Part shown: piece by piece, positions 6,522 through 13,215 of the stretch | How positions within the stretch are numbered: the stretch's first letter is position 1 | Layout: each line of letters starts with the position of its first letter | Origin: a virus | IMG/VR virus record: IMGVR_UViG_3300007640_000331 | Location: 1-20,402 of that record | Reading direction: 5' to 3' (one strand) | DNA: 20,402 nucleotides | Notes under the pieces: model-generated | What the model was told of the DNA's origin: nothing | The model's input: the letters and a program-made list of their open reading frames with translations, nothing else | Databases searched by the model: none | Translations under genes and position numbers: made by a program

Positions 6522-7571
6522 ATGACAGATGAAATCAAAACTGACAACGTAGAGTCAGAACAAAAAAATACGGATAACAGTCTTACACCCGCAGAGTTCA
6601 TGGCTCAGCGTGTTGGTTCACCGCAAGGTGAATCTGAAGTAGCCGAAGAATCCAAAACCGAGGAAGAAGTTGTTAATAAGAGTGCAACAGAAACCGAAGA
6701 AGAAGAGACCCAGGCAGATGTTCTTTCACAGTTAGATATAGATGACTTATCGGAAGATGAATTAAAAGCATTGTCCACTAAGCTCAATAGTCGTGCAGTA
6801 GCTCGCTATGGCGAACTTACTAAAAAAAGAAAAGCGGCTGAAGAACGAATGGAACAAATGGAACGTCAATTAACTGAGTTGCAAAATTCAGAAAAAGAGA
6901 AAGTTCCAGTTGTAAAAGACAATCCTTTAAAAGACATTGTAGACCCTACTAAGTTACAAGAAGAAGCGGTCAATGCACAAGAAGTTGTGGATTGGGCTGA
7001 AGATTTATTGTACGAACGTGGAGACTACGGCCCCGATGATGTCATAGCTACAGTAGATGGAAAAGAAGTAACTAAAGCTCAAGTACGCAAAACAATGCGG
7101 CACTCACAAAATGTTCTTCGGAAGTATATACCTGCACAAATGCAGGAGATACAGAAGAAAAATACAGCTATACAAGCTAGAGATGCCTTTGCGAAAAAAG
7201 CAGAAGAAGAGTTACCCTGGATGAAAAATAAAAATAGCGAAGCGTACAAGAAGTACGATGCTATGATTAACGATAGAAGGTTAGTTGACCTTCAAACAAT
7301 TAATCCAGAAGTAGCGGCACAGATGCCATACCTTGTTGCTCACGCAGCAAATAGTATGTACGGCCGTAAAGTGTTACCTCCTACGAGGACTGCACCACGT
7401 GCAATCAAAGCCGCTCCACCAAAGAGTGCCACTACTGCAGCAGCTAAATCTGAAAAAACTGTACCAAGAACAGCTAAAAAGCTTCAAGACCAGTCAAAAG
7501 CCTTCCAATCAACTGGAAGCGTTAATGATTTCATAGCTCTTAGAACCTTACAAAAGCAAACTAGAAAGTAA
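6522..7571 (+). CDS. Scaffolding protein, 349 aa
   Basis: This is the internal scaffold that guides prohead assembly and is then removed. The call rests on position directly before the major capsid gene and on composition. There is a disordered acidic N-terminus (1-85, runs of Glu and Asp), a charged coiled-coil segment (about 96-128, KKRKAAEERMEQMERQLTEL), a mixed middle, and an Ala/Pro/Lys-rich basic C-terminus (about 290-349), which in other scaffolds contacts the capsid protein. The frame is open eight codons further up to a TTG at 6498, but ATG 6522 is the better start. A purine-rich AAAGAAAGTGG precedes it without a classical Shine-Dalgarno sequence. Sequence conservation of scaffolds is low, so the name rests on context. 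Confidence 0.8.
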   Translation: MTDEIKTDNVESEQKNTDNSLTPAEFMAQRVGSPQGESEVAEESKTEEEVVNKSATETEEEETQADVLSQLDIDDLSEDELKALSTKLNSRAVARYGELTKKRKAAEERMEQMERQLTELQNSEKEKVPVVKDNPLKDIVDPTKLQEEAVNAQEVVDWAEDLLYERGDYGPDDVIATVDGKEVTKAQVRKTMRHSQNVLRKYIPAQMQEIQKKNTAIQARDAFAKKAEEELPWMKNKNSEAYKKYDAMINDRRLVDLQTINPEVAAQMPYLVAHAANSMYGRKVLPPTRTAPRAIKAAPPKSATTAAAKSEKTVPRTAKKLQDQSKAFQSTGSVNDFIALRTLQKQTRK

Positions 7572-7584
7572 AACTTAAAATATT

Positions 7585-8598
7585 ATGTCGTTTTCAAATA
7601 CATTCGATACAACCAATACAGGTTCTGCTGTTTCTAACCGTGAGGATTTGACAGATGTCTTAACAATCCTTGCGCCAGAAGAAACCCCAGTCCTGTCCTC
7701 AGCATCGAAGACGAAAGCTAACGCAACATTTGCAGAGTGGACAGTAGACAAATTAGCCGACCCTGGAACATCTGGTGTTTCAGAAGGTGCTGACGTTACT
7801 ACTTTCTCTGACAAATTTGCAGAACGCGCTCGTCTTGGTAACTATGTGCAAAAATTCCGTAGAGATTATATGGTTTCTGATTTACAAGAAGCCGTTGACT
7901 CTGTTGGACCTGCTAAAGTTGCCCAAGCAGAATCAAAAGCAATCCGTGAACTTAAACGTGACGTAGAAGCTACAATCCTTAGTGACAATGACCGCTCTGT
8001 TGAGAACGGTGCAGGCACTAACTATGGCTTACGTGGACTAGGTAAATGGTTAGCTGACGGTACAACAATCGCAGGTACTCCTGCAGATATTCCTGCAGAT
8101 TACGTAACACCAACATTAAACAACTCCGATGAAGGAGATGCTTTTACTGAAACTATTCTTAATACTCAGTTATCAGAAATCTTCCGTCAAACTGGACAAT
8201 CTAGCAATATGATGCTTGTTGTTGATACTGCGCTTCGCCGCCGTATCTCTGACTTTGCTCGTCTTGCAGGTAATGTTGGAACTAATCCATTACGTCAAGT
8301 AAATATGGACCAAGGTCAAACAACTATTAAGTTGTCAGTTGAACTCTATGAGTCTGACCACGGTGTTGTTTCTGTTGTTAATATGAACCCTGTTACTGCA
8401 CCTGCTACTGTTACTGGAGCAAATACATCCCACGCAGACGGTTACATCATTAACCCAGATTATGTTGGTATTCACGAGCTTATCCCTATGGGAAGCACAC
8501 GCCTACCTAACTTAGGTGGTGGCGAGCGTGGATTTGTTGATTGTGCGTTGACTCTTGGTGTATACCACCCTGCAGCTCACGGTAAAATTATTGCTTAA
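7585..8598 (+). CDS. Major capsid protein, SU10/DUF5309-like, 337 aa
   Basis: This is the shell protein of the head. I recognise the N-terminus: NREDLTDVLTILAPEETPVL followed by KTKANATFAEWTVDKL matches the pattern of the SU10-type capsid family (DUF5309), which is HK97-fold. An E-loop-like charged region and a long helix follow (about 85-135, KFAERARLGNYVQKFRRDY then ESKAIRELKRDVEATIL). The C-terminal half is beta-rich and ends AAHGKIIA. The length fits the family. Position after scaffold agrees. Surprisingly for the most abundant virion protein, ATG 7585 is preceded by A/T-only sequence (AAAACTTAAAATATT) with no Shine-Dalgarno sequence. No protease gene or obvious pro-domain is seen. Confidence 0.9.
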   Translation: MSFSNTFDTTNTGSAVSNREDLTDVLTILAPEETPVLSSASKTKANATFAEWTVDKLADPGTSGVSEGADVTTFSDKFAERARLGNYVQKFRRDYMVSDLQEAVDSVGPAKVAQAESKAIRELKRDVEATILSDNDRSVENGAGTNYGLRGLGKWLADGTTIAGTPADIPADYVTPTLNNSDEGDAFTETILNTQLSEIFRQTGQSSNMMLVVDTALRRRISDFARLAGNVGTNPLRQVNMDQGQTTIKLSVELYESDHGVVSVVNMNPVTAPATVTGANTSHADGYIINPDYVGIHELIPMGSTRLPNLGGGERGFVDCALTLGVYHPAAHGKIIA

Positions 8599-8615
8599 TT
8601 AGGAGGTATATAACT

Positions 8616-9044
8616 ATGGCTAGAGTAACAATTAACGAATATTCAAACGGATATAGTGACGAAATCATCCTTAAACCAGGTGACTTCACCAATACAACTG
8701 CAGCTGCAGAAACAATCTCTATCCCTGTTAATGCAGGTGATGTGATTTGTGCAGCTACTGTACAAACTGTAACTGCCTTTTCTGGTGGTTCTTTAAGTGC
8801 AGTAAGTCTTACTGTTGGTGGTACACCAGGTGGTGCAGATGGTCTCATCGAAGCATATGATGCTTTCACAGGTGGCGATGCATTGGCATACAACACAGGT
8901 GATGACCTTGACGGTACTACTACTTATTCTTATCAGTTCGCAGCTGATGATACTATCGACATTGTAGTTACACCTACAGGCGATGGTCTTGCTGATGCAA
9001 CTGCAGGAGAAGTAAGAATCCTTTTGGACATCAAGCGTATCTAA
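8616..9044 (+). CDS. Probable head decoration or minor capsid protein, 142 aa
   Basis: The gene lies directly downstream of the capsid gene, with a strong Shine-Dalgarno sequence AGGAGG (8601-8606) nine bases before ATG 8616. The protein is rich in Thr, Ala, Gly, Val and Asp, nearly free of Lys after the first 20 residues, and alternates hydrophobic and small polar residues, so it should be all-beta. The end, GEVRILLDIKRI, looks like a final strand. No cysteine except near residue 50. Composition and place fit a capsid decoration or cement protein; a tail-related role is a less likely alternative. I do not recognise a named family. A strong terminator follows at 9059. Confidence 0.7.
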   Translation: MARVTINEYSNGYSDEIILKPGDFTNTTAAAETISIPVNAGDVICAATVQTVTAFSGGSLSAVSLTVGGTPGGADGLIEAYDAFTGGDALAYNTGDDLDGTTTYSYQFAADDTIDIVVTPTGDGLADATAGEVRILLDIKRI

Positions 9045-9058
9045 TAATTCATTCGGTT

Positions 9059-9088
9059 GGGGGGCGAAAGCCCCCTGCCTTTTATTTT
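9059..9088 (+). terminator. Rho-independent terminator after the capsid genes
   Basis: A perfect six-base GC stem, GGGGGC (9060-9065) with GCCCCC (9070-9075), encloses the very stable GAAA tetraloop. It is extended by G-U pairs at the base and followed by TGCCTTTTATTTT. The hairpin ends the capsid transcript. Its T-run abuts the ATG of the next gene at 9089, so downstream genes need readthrough or another promoter. Confidence 0.92.
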
Positions 9089-9400
9089 ATGGTCGATATA
9101 ATTACAGATATACCTAAAGATTTCACAACTGGTGAGCTTGACCAAGCATTCATCAATGAAATTAAAAGTGGTTTTAAGTTGGAAAAAGAAACCGAGCATT
9201 TGCGTGTACAACAAGCACGCAAGGAAGCACAAGAAGAAAAAGGCAAGACGCACCCTGTTCTAGGAAAGTGCGTAGCTACAATGCCTGCTAGAGAGTTCTT
9301 CCGTTTAACAGGAAAGTATGGACACGATGAAATACATTCCAAAAAATTTTTAAAATACTATCAAAGAAATTTTGGCGATTTGTCGCCCAATAAAATATAA
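9089..9400 (+). CDS. Small hypothetical phage protein, 103 aa
   Basis: ATG 9089 follows immediately on the T-run of the terminator, so there is no room for a normal ribosome-binding site. The N-terminal half is acidic and helical, with a charged segment 28-53. The C-terminal part, HPVLGKCVATMPAREFFRLTG (55-75) and then HSKKFLKYYQRNFGDLSP, resembles a small family I have seen in marine podovirus genomes near head-tail genes, without known function. The single Cys61 sits in that conserved block. The stop overlaps the next start as TAATG. A head-completion or connector-assembly role is only inferred from position. Confidence 0.72.
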   Translation: MVDIITDIPKDFTTGELDQAFINEIKSGFKLEKETEHLRVQQARKEAQEEKGKTHPVLGKCVATMPAREFFRLTGKYGHDEIHSKKFLKYYQRNFGDLSPNKI

Positions 9401-10398
9401 TGCAAACTAGAACTTACGGAAGTTTATTTAAATTGATAAAATCATTAGCGGGTGTTAGTTCATTTACTGATGATGAACAGGCTGACATTTCAAGATTTAT
9501 TAATCGTAGGTTTTTTCAAGCTTTTAACGAAAGTCCTATATGGGTTCGTTATTTGGTTACAGGCGAAAAAAGACCTGTAAGCAGTTTTAAAGAAGGTGGT
9601 CAATATTTTTCAATATTAGGCAAAGACCAAAATGGAATTAATTTTTATTTAGATACAGCAGATAAAAATTATGGCTATGTTAGAAGTGCAGGAACTGGCG
9701 ATAAATATTGGTCGAGTATTGTTAGTGATGCAGTTTTTACAACTAACCCTATTACTGGTGTAATTACATATAGCAGTTCTACTGATGAATTTGTACAGGA
9801 CTATACAGGAACAAATTATTTAGATGACTCAGTATACGATACTCCCGAAAAAGTAAAAGCTTGGAGAGGTACTGGATTAGGAGGAACTGCTCCAGAAGCA
9901 AAAAACTTTGATTCTGTAAATTTAGTACAGTTTACAAGTCTTTCTTTACCTATATTAAATAGTACAGTTACATTATCAACTTTACAAGAAATAGGAGAAT
10001 TTATAAGAATACATAGAACTGAACCATATTTAAGTCAAGGAGCAGATGAATATGATTTTATCGTCACTAAAGACGGTGCAGAAATTTTAAACTTTGACAA
10101 TAATTCTAGTGCAACTGGTTATGCCTATGTAACTTATAAAAAACCATTTACTGCTTTTACTACAAGTTCTGATTACGATACATCTACAGAAGAAGTTCCA
10201 GAAGAGTTTTTTGCATTTATTGCTCATACTGCATATGCAGATTTTTTACGTATGGATGGTCAGCATCAAAAAGCACTTTTAGAAGAACAAACTGCTAAAG
10301 GTGCATTAGATTTGCAACTTGAACGTAATGATATAATCAGCAACAATAACAACGCAAACATGAGATTTTCAACCTACGTAAGTAGACAATCACGATAA
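9400..10398 (+). CDS. Probable head-tail connector (adaptor) protein, 332 aa
   Basis: The N-terminus is helical and basic (MQTRTYGSLFKLIKSLAGV, then DDEQADISRFINRRFFQAFN with conserved-looking aromatic and Arg residues). It resembles the start of adaptor (gp4- or tail-tube-A-like) proteins of podoviruses. The middle (60-190) is beta-rich, and the C-terminus (about 265-325) is helical, with EEFFAFIAHTAYADFLRMDGQHQKALLEEQTAKG. The helix-beta-helix order and the site between capsid and tail genes fit a ring binding below the portal. Start ATG 9400 overlaps the previous stop and has no Shine-Dalgarno sequence. The connector name is inference from position and pattern. Confidence 0.68.
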   Translation: MQTRTYGSLFKLIKSLAGVSSFTDDEQADISRFINRRFFQAFNESPIWVRYLVTGEKRPVSSFKEGGQYFSILGKDQNGINFYLDTADKNYGYVRSAGTGDKYWSSIVSDAVFTTNPITGVITYSSSTDEFVQDYTGTNYLDDSVYDTPEKVKAWRGTGLGGTAPEAKNFDSVNLVQFTSLSLPILNSTVTLSTLQEIGEFIRIHRTEPYLSQGADEYDFIVTKDGAEILNFDNNSSATGYAYVTYKKPFTAFTTSSDYDTSTEEVPEEFFAFIAHTAYADFLRMDGQHQKALLEEQTAKGALDLQLERNDIISNNNNANMRFSTYVSRQSR

Positions 10399-10400
10399 TT

Positions 10401-10715
10401 ATGCCAAACTCAAGAGTATCAAACTTATATCCATTTGTAAATAACTCTGTAGATAATATGGAGATGCTATCTGTTGGTACAGGAGCAGTCGCCACATTTC
10501 AAACTACATATAATCAAAGAACTCGTTACATTGTATTAGATGTACAAGACAACGATGTATATGTAACCTATACAGGCGAGACACCTAGTGCTACATTAGG
10601 TCATATCCTATATGCAGGACGTAGTTACACTTGGAATGTAGAAACAGCCCAAGCTGCTAAGTTTCTGTCCGTTGGAGGTACAGCAATTATAGCCGCTACA
10701 GAATTTACTGACTAA
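10401..10715 (+). CDS. Small virion-type protein, 104 aa
   Basis: The gene begins two bases after the previous stop (TAATTATG) and overlaps the following start as TAATG. It has no Shine-Dalgarno sequence. The protein is beta-rich and soluble: repeated Thr, Val, Tyr and Gly, motifs such as TRYIVLDVQDNDVYVTYTGE and RSYTWNVETAQAAKFLSVGG. It reads like a compact jelly-roll or Ig-like domain of about 100 residues, common in head or tail decoration and stopper proteins. I do not recognise the family. Confidence 0.65.
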   Translation: MPNSRVSNLYPFVNNSVDNMEMLSVGTGAVATFQTTYNQRTRYIVLDVQDNDVYVTYTGETPSATLGHILYAGRSYTWNVETAQAAKFLSVGGTAIIAATEFTD

Positions 10716-11725
10716 TGGAACGTTTCCCACTAGGTTCTGCCGTTGATGTACTAGACGGAAGCCTTGCTTCTGCTTGGAGTGCATTAGATGGTAATACTGC
10801 AGGTAGTCCCTATTTGCCACCTAGTATACCTGGTAACGCATTAGACCACCCTACTTGGGACGCTTCTGAAGCTGCACCACCATTTTATGAAGTATTTAAT
10901 GGAATAACTTATTTTGATAATAGTTGGGGGCATTATGGGCAGTTGTATCCTTATGAGACATTTGCAACAATAACTAGAAATTTTTGGAAAGCTAACTTTC
11001 CTGCATTTAAAGATTTAGGTGGTGTAGACTTAGATGACCAACCTAAGGTTATAAAGATGTATGGAATGGGAAACAACTTTCCAGATAATACAGGAGACTA
11101 TGCTAATGATGATAACACTAGAGGGTCAATAAATACTAACATACCTTTAACTGCATTTTCTGAAACTGCACCTGCAGGAACTTATCCTGATAGTGGTAGT
11201 TGGACTAAGATTGAATGGATGCAAGGTGTAGATATACCTGACTCAGCAACTAAGGCTACATTTGGTGCATATATAAGAGTAGAAAGTGATGATGATTTTA
11301 GAGCTAAAAATTGTGGAGGTGTATATACATGGCAGGATGTTAGTGAAACATCAGACCCAGAAGTATATGTAAACTCTATAATATGTAAAAGAGATGCAGA
11401 TACAATAAATTTAGTAACAGGAACACAGTCAACTGGATTTAACTCAACACAACAATGGTCTGGTATGACTAATATAGAAGATGGTAATGGTAATTATTCA
11501 TCAACAAGAAAAAATAACATTACACATGTAGAGAGTATTGATTATGTAAATAGCTCTAATTATAGACAGTTTAGAAGAATAGAAAAAGAGGTAACATTAC
11601 AAACAGGCACAAGTAGAAAGTTAGGATTTGGCATGTTCTTCGCAGAAAACCAAGCAAACCTAGATGGTGCTGCAGTAAATACAGGTTCAATAGATTTTTA
11701 TAATAGTTTTGTAGTTTTTGAATAA
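10715..11725 (+). CDS. Virion-type protein of unknown role, 336 aa
   Basis: This frame of 336 codons is coupled at both ends by TAATG overlaps. The N-terminal 120 residues are rich in Pro, Trp, Tyr and Phe (for example YFDNSWGHYGQLYPYETFATITRNFWK). The rest is Asn/Thr/Ser/Asp-rich and looks beta-structured, with TWQDVSETSDPEVYVNS and a C-terminal LGFGMFFAENQANLDGAAVN. Composition suggests an extracellular virion protein such as a tail or head fibre. There is no signal peptide or catalytic motif I can recognise. Cys199 and Cys223 are the only cysteines I noticed. It could instead be a tail-spike base or minor head protein. Confidence 0.65.
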   Translation: MERFPLGSAVDVLDGSLASAWSALDGNTAGSPYLPPSIPGNALDHPTWDASEAAPPFYEVFNGITYFDNSWGHYGQLYPYETFATITRNFWKANFPAFKDLGGVDLDDQPKVIKMYGMGNNFPDNTGDYANDDNTRGSINTNIPLTAFSETAPAGTYPDSGSWTKIEWMQGVDIPDSATKATFGAYIRVESDDDFRAKNCGGVYTWQDVSETSDPEVYVNSIICKRDADTINLVTGTQSTGFNSTQQWSGMTNIEDGNGNYSSTRKNNITHVESIDYVNSSNYRQFRRIEKEVTLQTGTSRKLGFGMFFAENQANLDGAAVNTGSIDFYNSFVVFE

Positions 11726-11898
11726 TGGAAGATTTAATTAACAGACTAACGGTATCATTTTTAGGAGTATTAGCATCTTGGGGCTTGATGGATATAAGTT
11801 TAATCTTAGCTAGTATTGCATCGGTTGGTACAATAATACACACAGCTTTAGGAATAAAGAAACTTATAGATGAGCAGAAAAAAGGAAAATCCGATTAG
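11725..11898 (+). CDS. Tiny membrane protein, holin-like, 57 aa
   Basis: I found this short gene by direct translation. ATG 11725 shares its A with the preceding stop (TAATG), and the frame ends with TAG at 11896-11898. Residues 8-46 are almost entirely hydrophobic with small residues (SFLGVLASWGLMDISLILAS then IASVGTIIHTALGI). This allows one long or two short membrane helices around Met22-Asp23. The C-terminus is a lysine-rich tail (KKLIDEQKKGKSD). Small size, membrane span and basic tail are typical of phage holins, which make the inner-membrane hole for lysis. The last 29 bases overlap the next gene in another frame. A holin role is inferred; a small membrane anchor is the alternative. 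Confidence 0.65.
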   Translation: MEDLINRLTVSFLGVLASWGLMDISLILASIASVGTIIHTALGIKKLIDEQKKGKSD

Positions 11899-12163
11899 AC
11901 GTACGACTAGCAAGGGTGGTAACTATAGACCAACCAAGCAAGGCGCAGGAATGACCAAGAAGGGGGTAGAAGCTTACAAGCGTAAAAACCCTGGGTCTAA
12001 GCTCAAAACTGCCGTTACAGGCAATCCTAAGAAAGGTAGCAAGGACGCAAAGCGTAGAAAGTCATATTGTGCTAGAAGTGCAGGACAGATGAAGAAGTTT
12101 CCTAAAGCCGCTAAAGACCCTAACTCAAGACTAAGACAAGCCAGAAGGAGATGGAAATGCTAA
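11870..12163 (+). CDS. Basic DUF6321-like protein, 97 aa
   Basis: This protein is about one third Lys and Arg. I recognise the pattern MTKKGVEAYKRKNPGSKLKT, then KRRKSYCARSAGQMKKF and the terminal RLRQARRRWKC, as that of the DUF6321 family found in many marine phage genomes. Its function is not known to me. Two cysteines, Cys67 and the terminal Cys97, are family features. The gene starts inside the membrane-peptide gene (29-base overlap), and its stop overlaps the next small gene. The high charge suggests nucleic-acid or polyphosphate binding; that is inference. A mobile homing-endonuclease-like role is less likely because no catalytic motif is visible. Confidence 0.8.
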   Translation: MSRKKENPIRRTTSKGGNYRPTKQGAGMTKKGVEAYKRKNPGSKLKTAVTGNPKKGSKDAKRRKSYCARSAGQMKKFPKAAKDPNSRLRQARRRWKC

Positions 12164-12246
12164 TGAAAGGTGCTTGTTGTTCAGAATGCGCTGCCAAGGC
12201 AGTACCACAAAGAAAAACTGTTTCGTATAAACGGAGAAAAGTTTAA
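12157..12246 (+). CDS. Micro-protein with CCxxC motif, 29 aa
   Basis: This very short frame was found by direct reading. It starts at ATG 12157, six bases behind AAGGAG (12145-12150); a second ATG at 12163 is 12 bases away and less favourable. The peptide has three closely placed cysteines (CCSEC, residues 7-11 counting from ATG 12157) and a basic tail QRKTVSYKRRKV. The stop overlaps the next ATG as TAATG, and both neighbours are real small genes, so it is probably translated. One CxxC pair cannot bind zinc alone, but a dimer could. Function unknown. Confidence 0.55.
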   Translation: MLMKGACCSECAAKAVPQRKTVSYKRRKV

Positions 12247-12350
12247 TGCCGTTTAAGTCAGAAAAACAGAGAAAATTTTTATATGCTAACAAACCAAAGT
12301 TAGCAAAGCAATGGACAAAGAAGTATGGCACAAAAAAGAAAAGGAAATAA
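12246..12350 (+). CDS. Basic micro-protein MPFKSEKQRKF type, 34 aa
   Basis: This frame overlaps the previous stop by one base. GGAG at 12233-12236 lies nine bases upstream. The sequence starts MPFKSEKQRKFLYANKPKLA and continues KQWTKKYGTKKKRK, with 14 of 34 residues Lys or Arg. Short proteins with this opening are widespread in marine phage genomes and are recognisable by MPFKSE-QR-FL-ANKP. No function is known to me. They may bind nucleic acid or ribosomes because of the charge; this is inference. The last 26 bases overlap the next gene in another frame. Confidence 0.68.
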   Translation: MPFKSEKQRKFLYANKPKLAKQWTKKYGTKKKRK

Positions 12351-12492
12351 AATCTGTGCAGCAGGTAAAGCTTGGGCTAGGCGTACATTTGATACATACC
12401 CTAGTGCTTATGCTAATATGGCTGCATCTAAGTATTGTAAAGACCCTAACTATGCTAAAGGAGCAAAGGGCAAGAAAAGAAAGAAAAAGTAA
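12325..12492 (+). CDS. Basic cysteine-containing mini-protein, 55 aa
   Basis: This gene begins within the previous one. ATG 12325 is followed by KICAAGKAWARRTFDTYPSA and then ANMAASKYCKDPNYAKGA. This opening is familiar from small proteins of marine phages (C-AGK-AW----F-YPSAYAN---S-YCKDP). Two cysteines (Cys11 and Cys38) and a polylysine tail GKKRKKK are present. About one third of the residues are Lys or Arg. Two conserved-looking cysteines separated by a helical, aromatic segment suggest a small fold held by metal or disulfide. The stop overlaps the next start as TAATG. Function unknown. Confidence 0.68.
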   Translation: MAQKRKGNKICAAGKAWARRTFDTYPSAYANMAASKYCKDPNYAKGAKGKKRKKK

Positions 12493-12728
12493 TGGGTGAG
12501 CTTAAAAAGTGGAGAGACCAAAACTGGGTTCGCATCGGAACTGACGGAAAGATTAAGGGGGCTTGCGGTACGTCTAAAAACAAGAAAAACCCCGACAGAT
12601 GCCTTCCAATGGCTAAAGCCAAGAGTTTATCGCAGTCTCAGCGAGCAGCTACTGCAAAAAAGAAAAAACGAAGTAAAAAAACCGTAGTGAAAAATACACC
12701 TGCGGCAAAAGTAAGGAGTAAGAAATAA
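12492..12728 (+). CDS. Basic DUF5872-like protein, 78 aa
   Basis: The protein has the pattern LKKWRDQNWVRIGTDGKIKG, then ACGTSKNKKNPDRCLPMAKA, that I associate with DUF5872-like small proteins of viruses. Cys25 and Cys37 frame a Lys/Asn-rich loop. The C-terminal half is a Lys-, Arg- and Ala-rich tail (ATAKKKKRSKKTVVK...). Tail composition resembles H1-type histone tails. The gene starts at the TAATG overlap with the preceding gene and ends with a TAATG overlap to the next. Function is unknown; nucleic-acid binding is the simplest guess from charge. Confidence 0.75.
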   Translation: MGELKKWRDQNWVRIGTDGKIKGACGTSKNKKNPDRCLPMAKAKSLSQSQRAATAKKKKRSKKTVVKNTPAAKVRSKK

Positions 12729-13117
12729 TGGACGATATACAAGCATTAGGATTAGGAAGTGCAATGGGCTTTGTATTTAAGCTTGTAGGCACTTTAGTAG
12801 AAGCACAGAAGGCAACCGTACAGACAGTTCTAGAAAAGCAAGATATGGCTGATTCTAGTGCAGATAGAGCGGCATCTAGGGAAGGTGGAGTCATAGTAAG
12901 AAGAACCATTGTAGGAGCTATTTTATTTGCACTTATATTAGTACCGTTTATTTTGGCGTTTACTGAAAGAGGTGTAACCGTACTAGAGGCAAAAAGCTTT
13001 TTATTTTTTGAATGGTCTACTTGGCAAACTCTTGCAGGTTATGTTATACTACCCGAAGTTAGACAAACTTTACTTGCCATTGTAGGATTTTACTTTGGCT
13101 CATCTCAAATCAAATAA
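12728..13117 (+). CDS. Holin-like membrane protein, 129 aa
   Basis: This is a membrane protein with a good Shine-Dalgarno sequence AAGGAG (12713-12718) nine bases before ATG 12728. The first 20 residues form an amphipathic helix (LGLGSAMGFVFKLVGTL), and a charged linker follows (25-55, EAQKATVQTVLEKQD). A strong membrane helix lies at 56-79 (VRRTIVGAILFALILVPFIL). A weaker hydrophobic region at 92-108 and a C-terminal helix at 113-124 could cross the membrane too. The layout fits the three-helix holin group seen near phage tail genes (GTA_holin_3TM type). It would form holes in the inner membrane for lysis, but a structural or injection role cannot be excluded. No endolysin is adjacent. Confidence 0.62.
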   Translation: MDDIQALGLGSAMGFVFKLVGTLVEAQKATVQTVLEKQDMADSSADRAASREGGVIVRRTIVGAILFALILVPFILAFTERGVTVLEAKSFLFFEWSTWQTLAGYVILPEVRQTLLAIVGFYFGSSQIK

Positions 13118-13121
13118 TATT

Positions 13122-13214
13122 ATGCCCTACGGAAAAGGAACATACGGAAACAAAGTTGGACGACCATCCAAAGCTGCTAAAGCTAAAGGTCGTGCAATGA
13201 AAAAACGCAAATAA
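13122..13214 (+). CDS. Basic micro-protein MPYGKGTYG type, 30 aa
   Basis: A 30-codon frame begins at ATG 13122, four bases after the previous stop, within TAATATTATG. It encodes MPYGKGTYGNKVGRPSKAAK and ends AKGRAMKKRK, with 11 of 30 residues Lys or Arg. Peptides that open MPYGKGTYG are familiar from marine phage genomes near tail genes. The opening is Gly/Tyr-rich and the tail Lys-rich, like a mini nucleic-acid-binding peptide. Function unknown. Confidence 0.6.
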   Translation: MPYGKGTYGNKVGRPSKAAKAKGRAMKKRK

Positions 13215-13215
13215 T

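Noticed and set aside
8588-8896. Minus-strand open frame opposite the decoration gene.
   Set aside because: It is antisense to a well-supported gene with a strong Shine-Dalgarno sequence, and its composition mirrors that gene.
12311-12499. Open frame shifted relative to the 55-aa basic mini-protein, with hydrophobic stretch.
   Set aside because: The chosen frame has a recognisable conserved pattern (YPSAYAN, YCKDP), cysteines and a TAATG overlap; the shifted frame appears to be a by-product.
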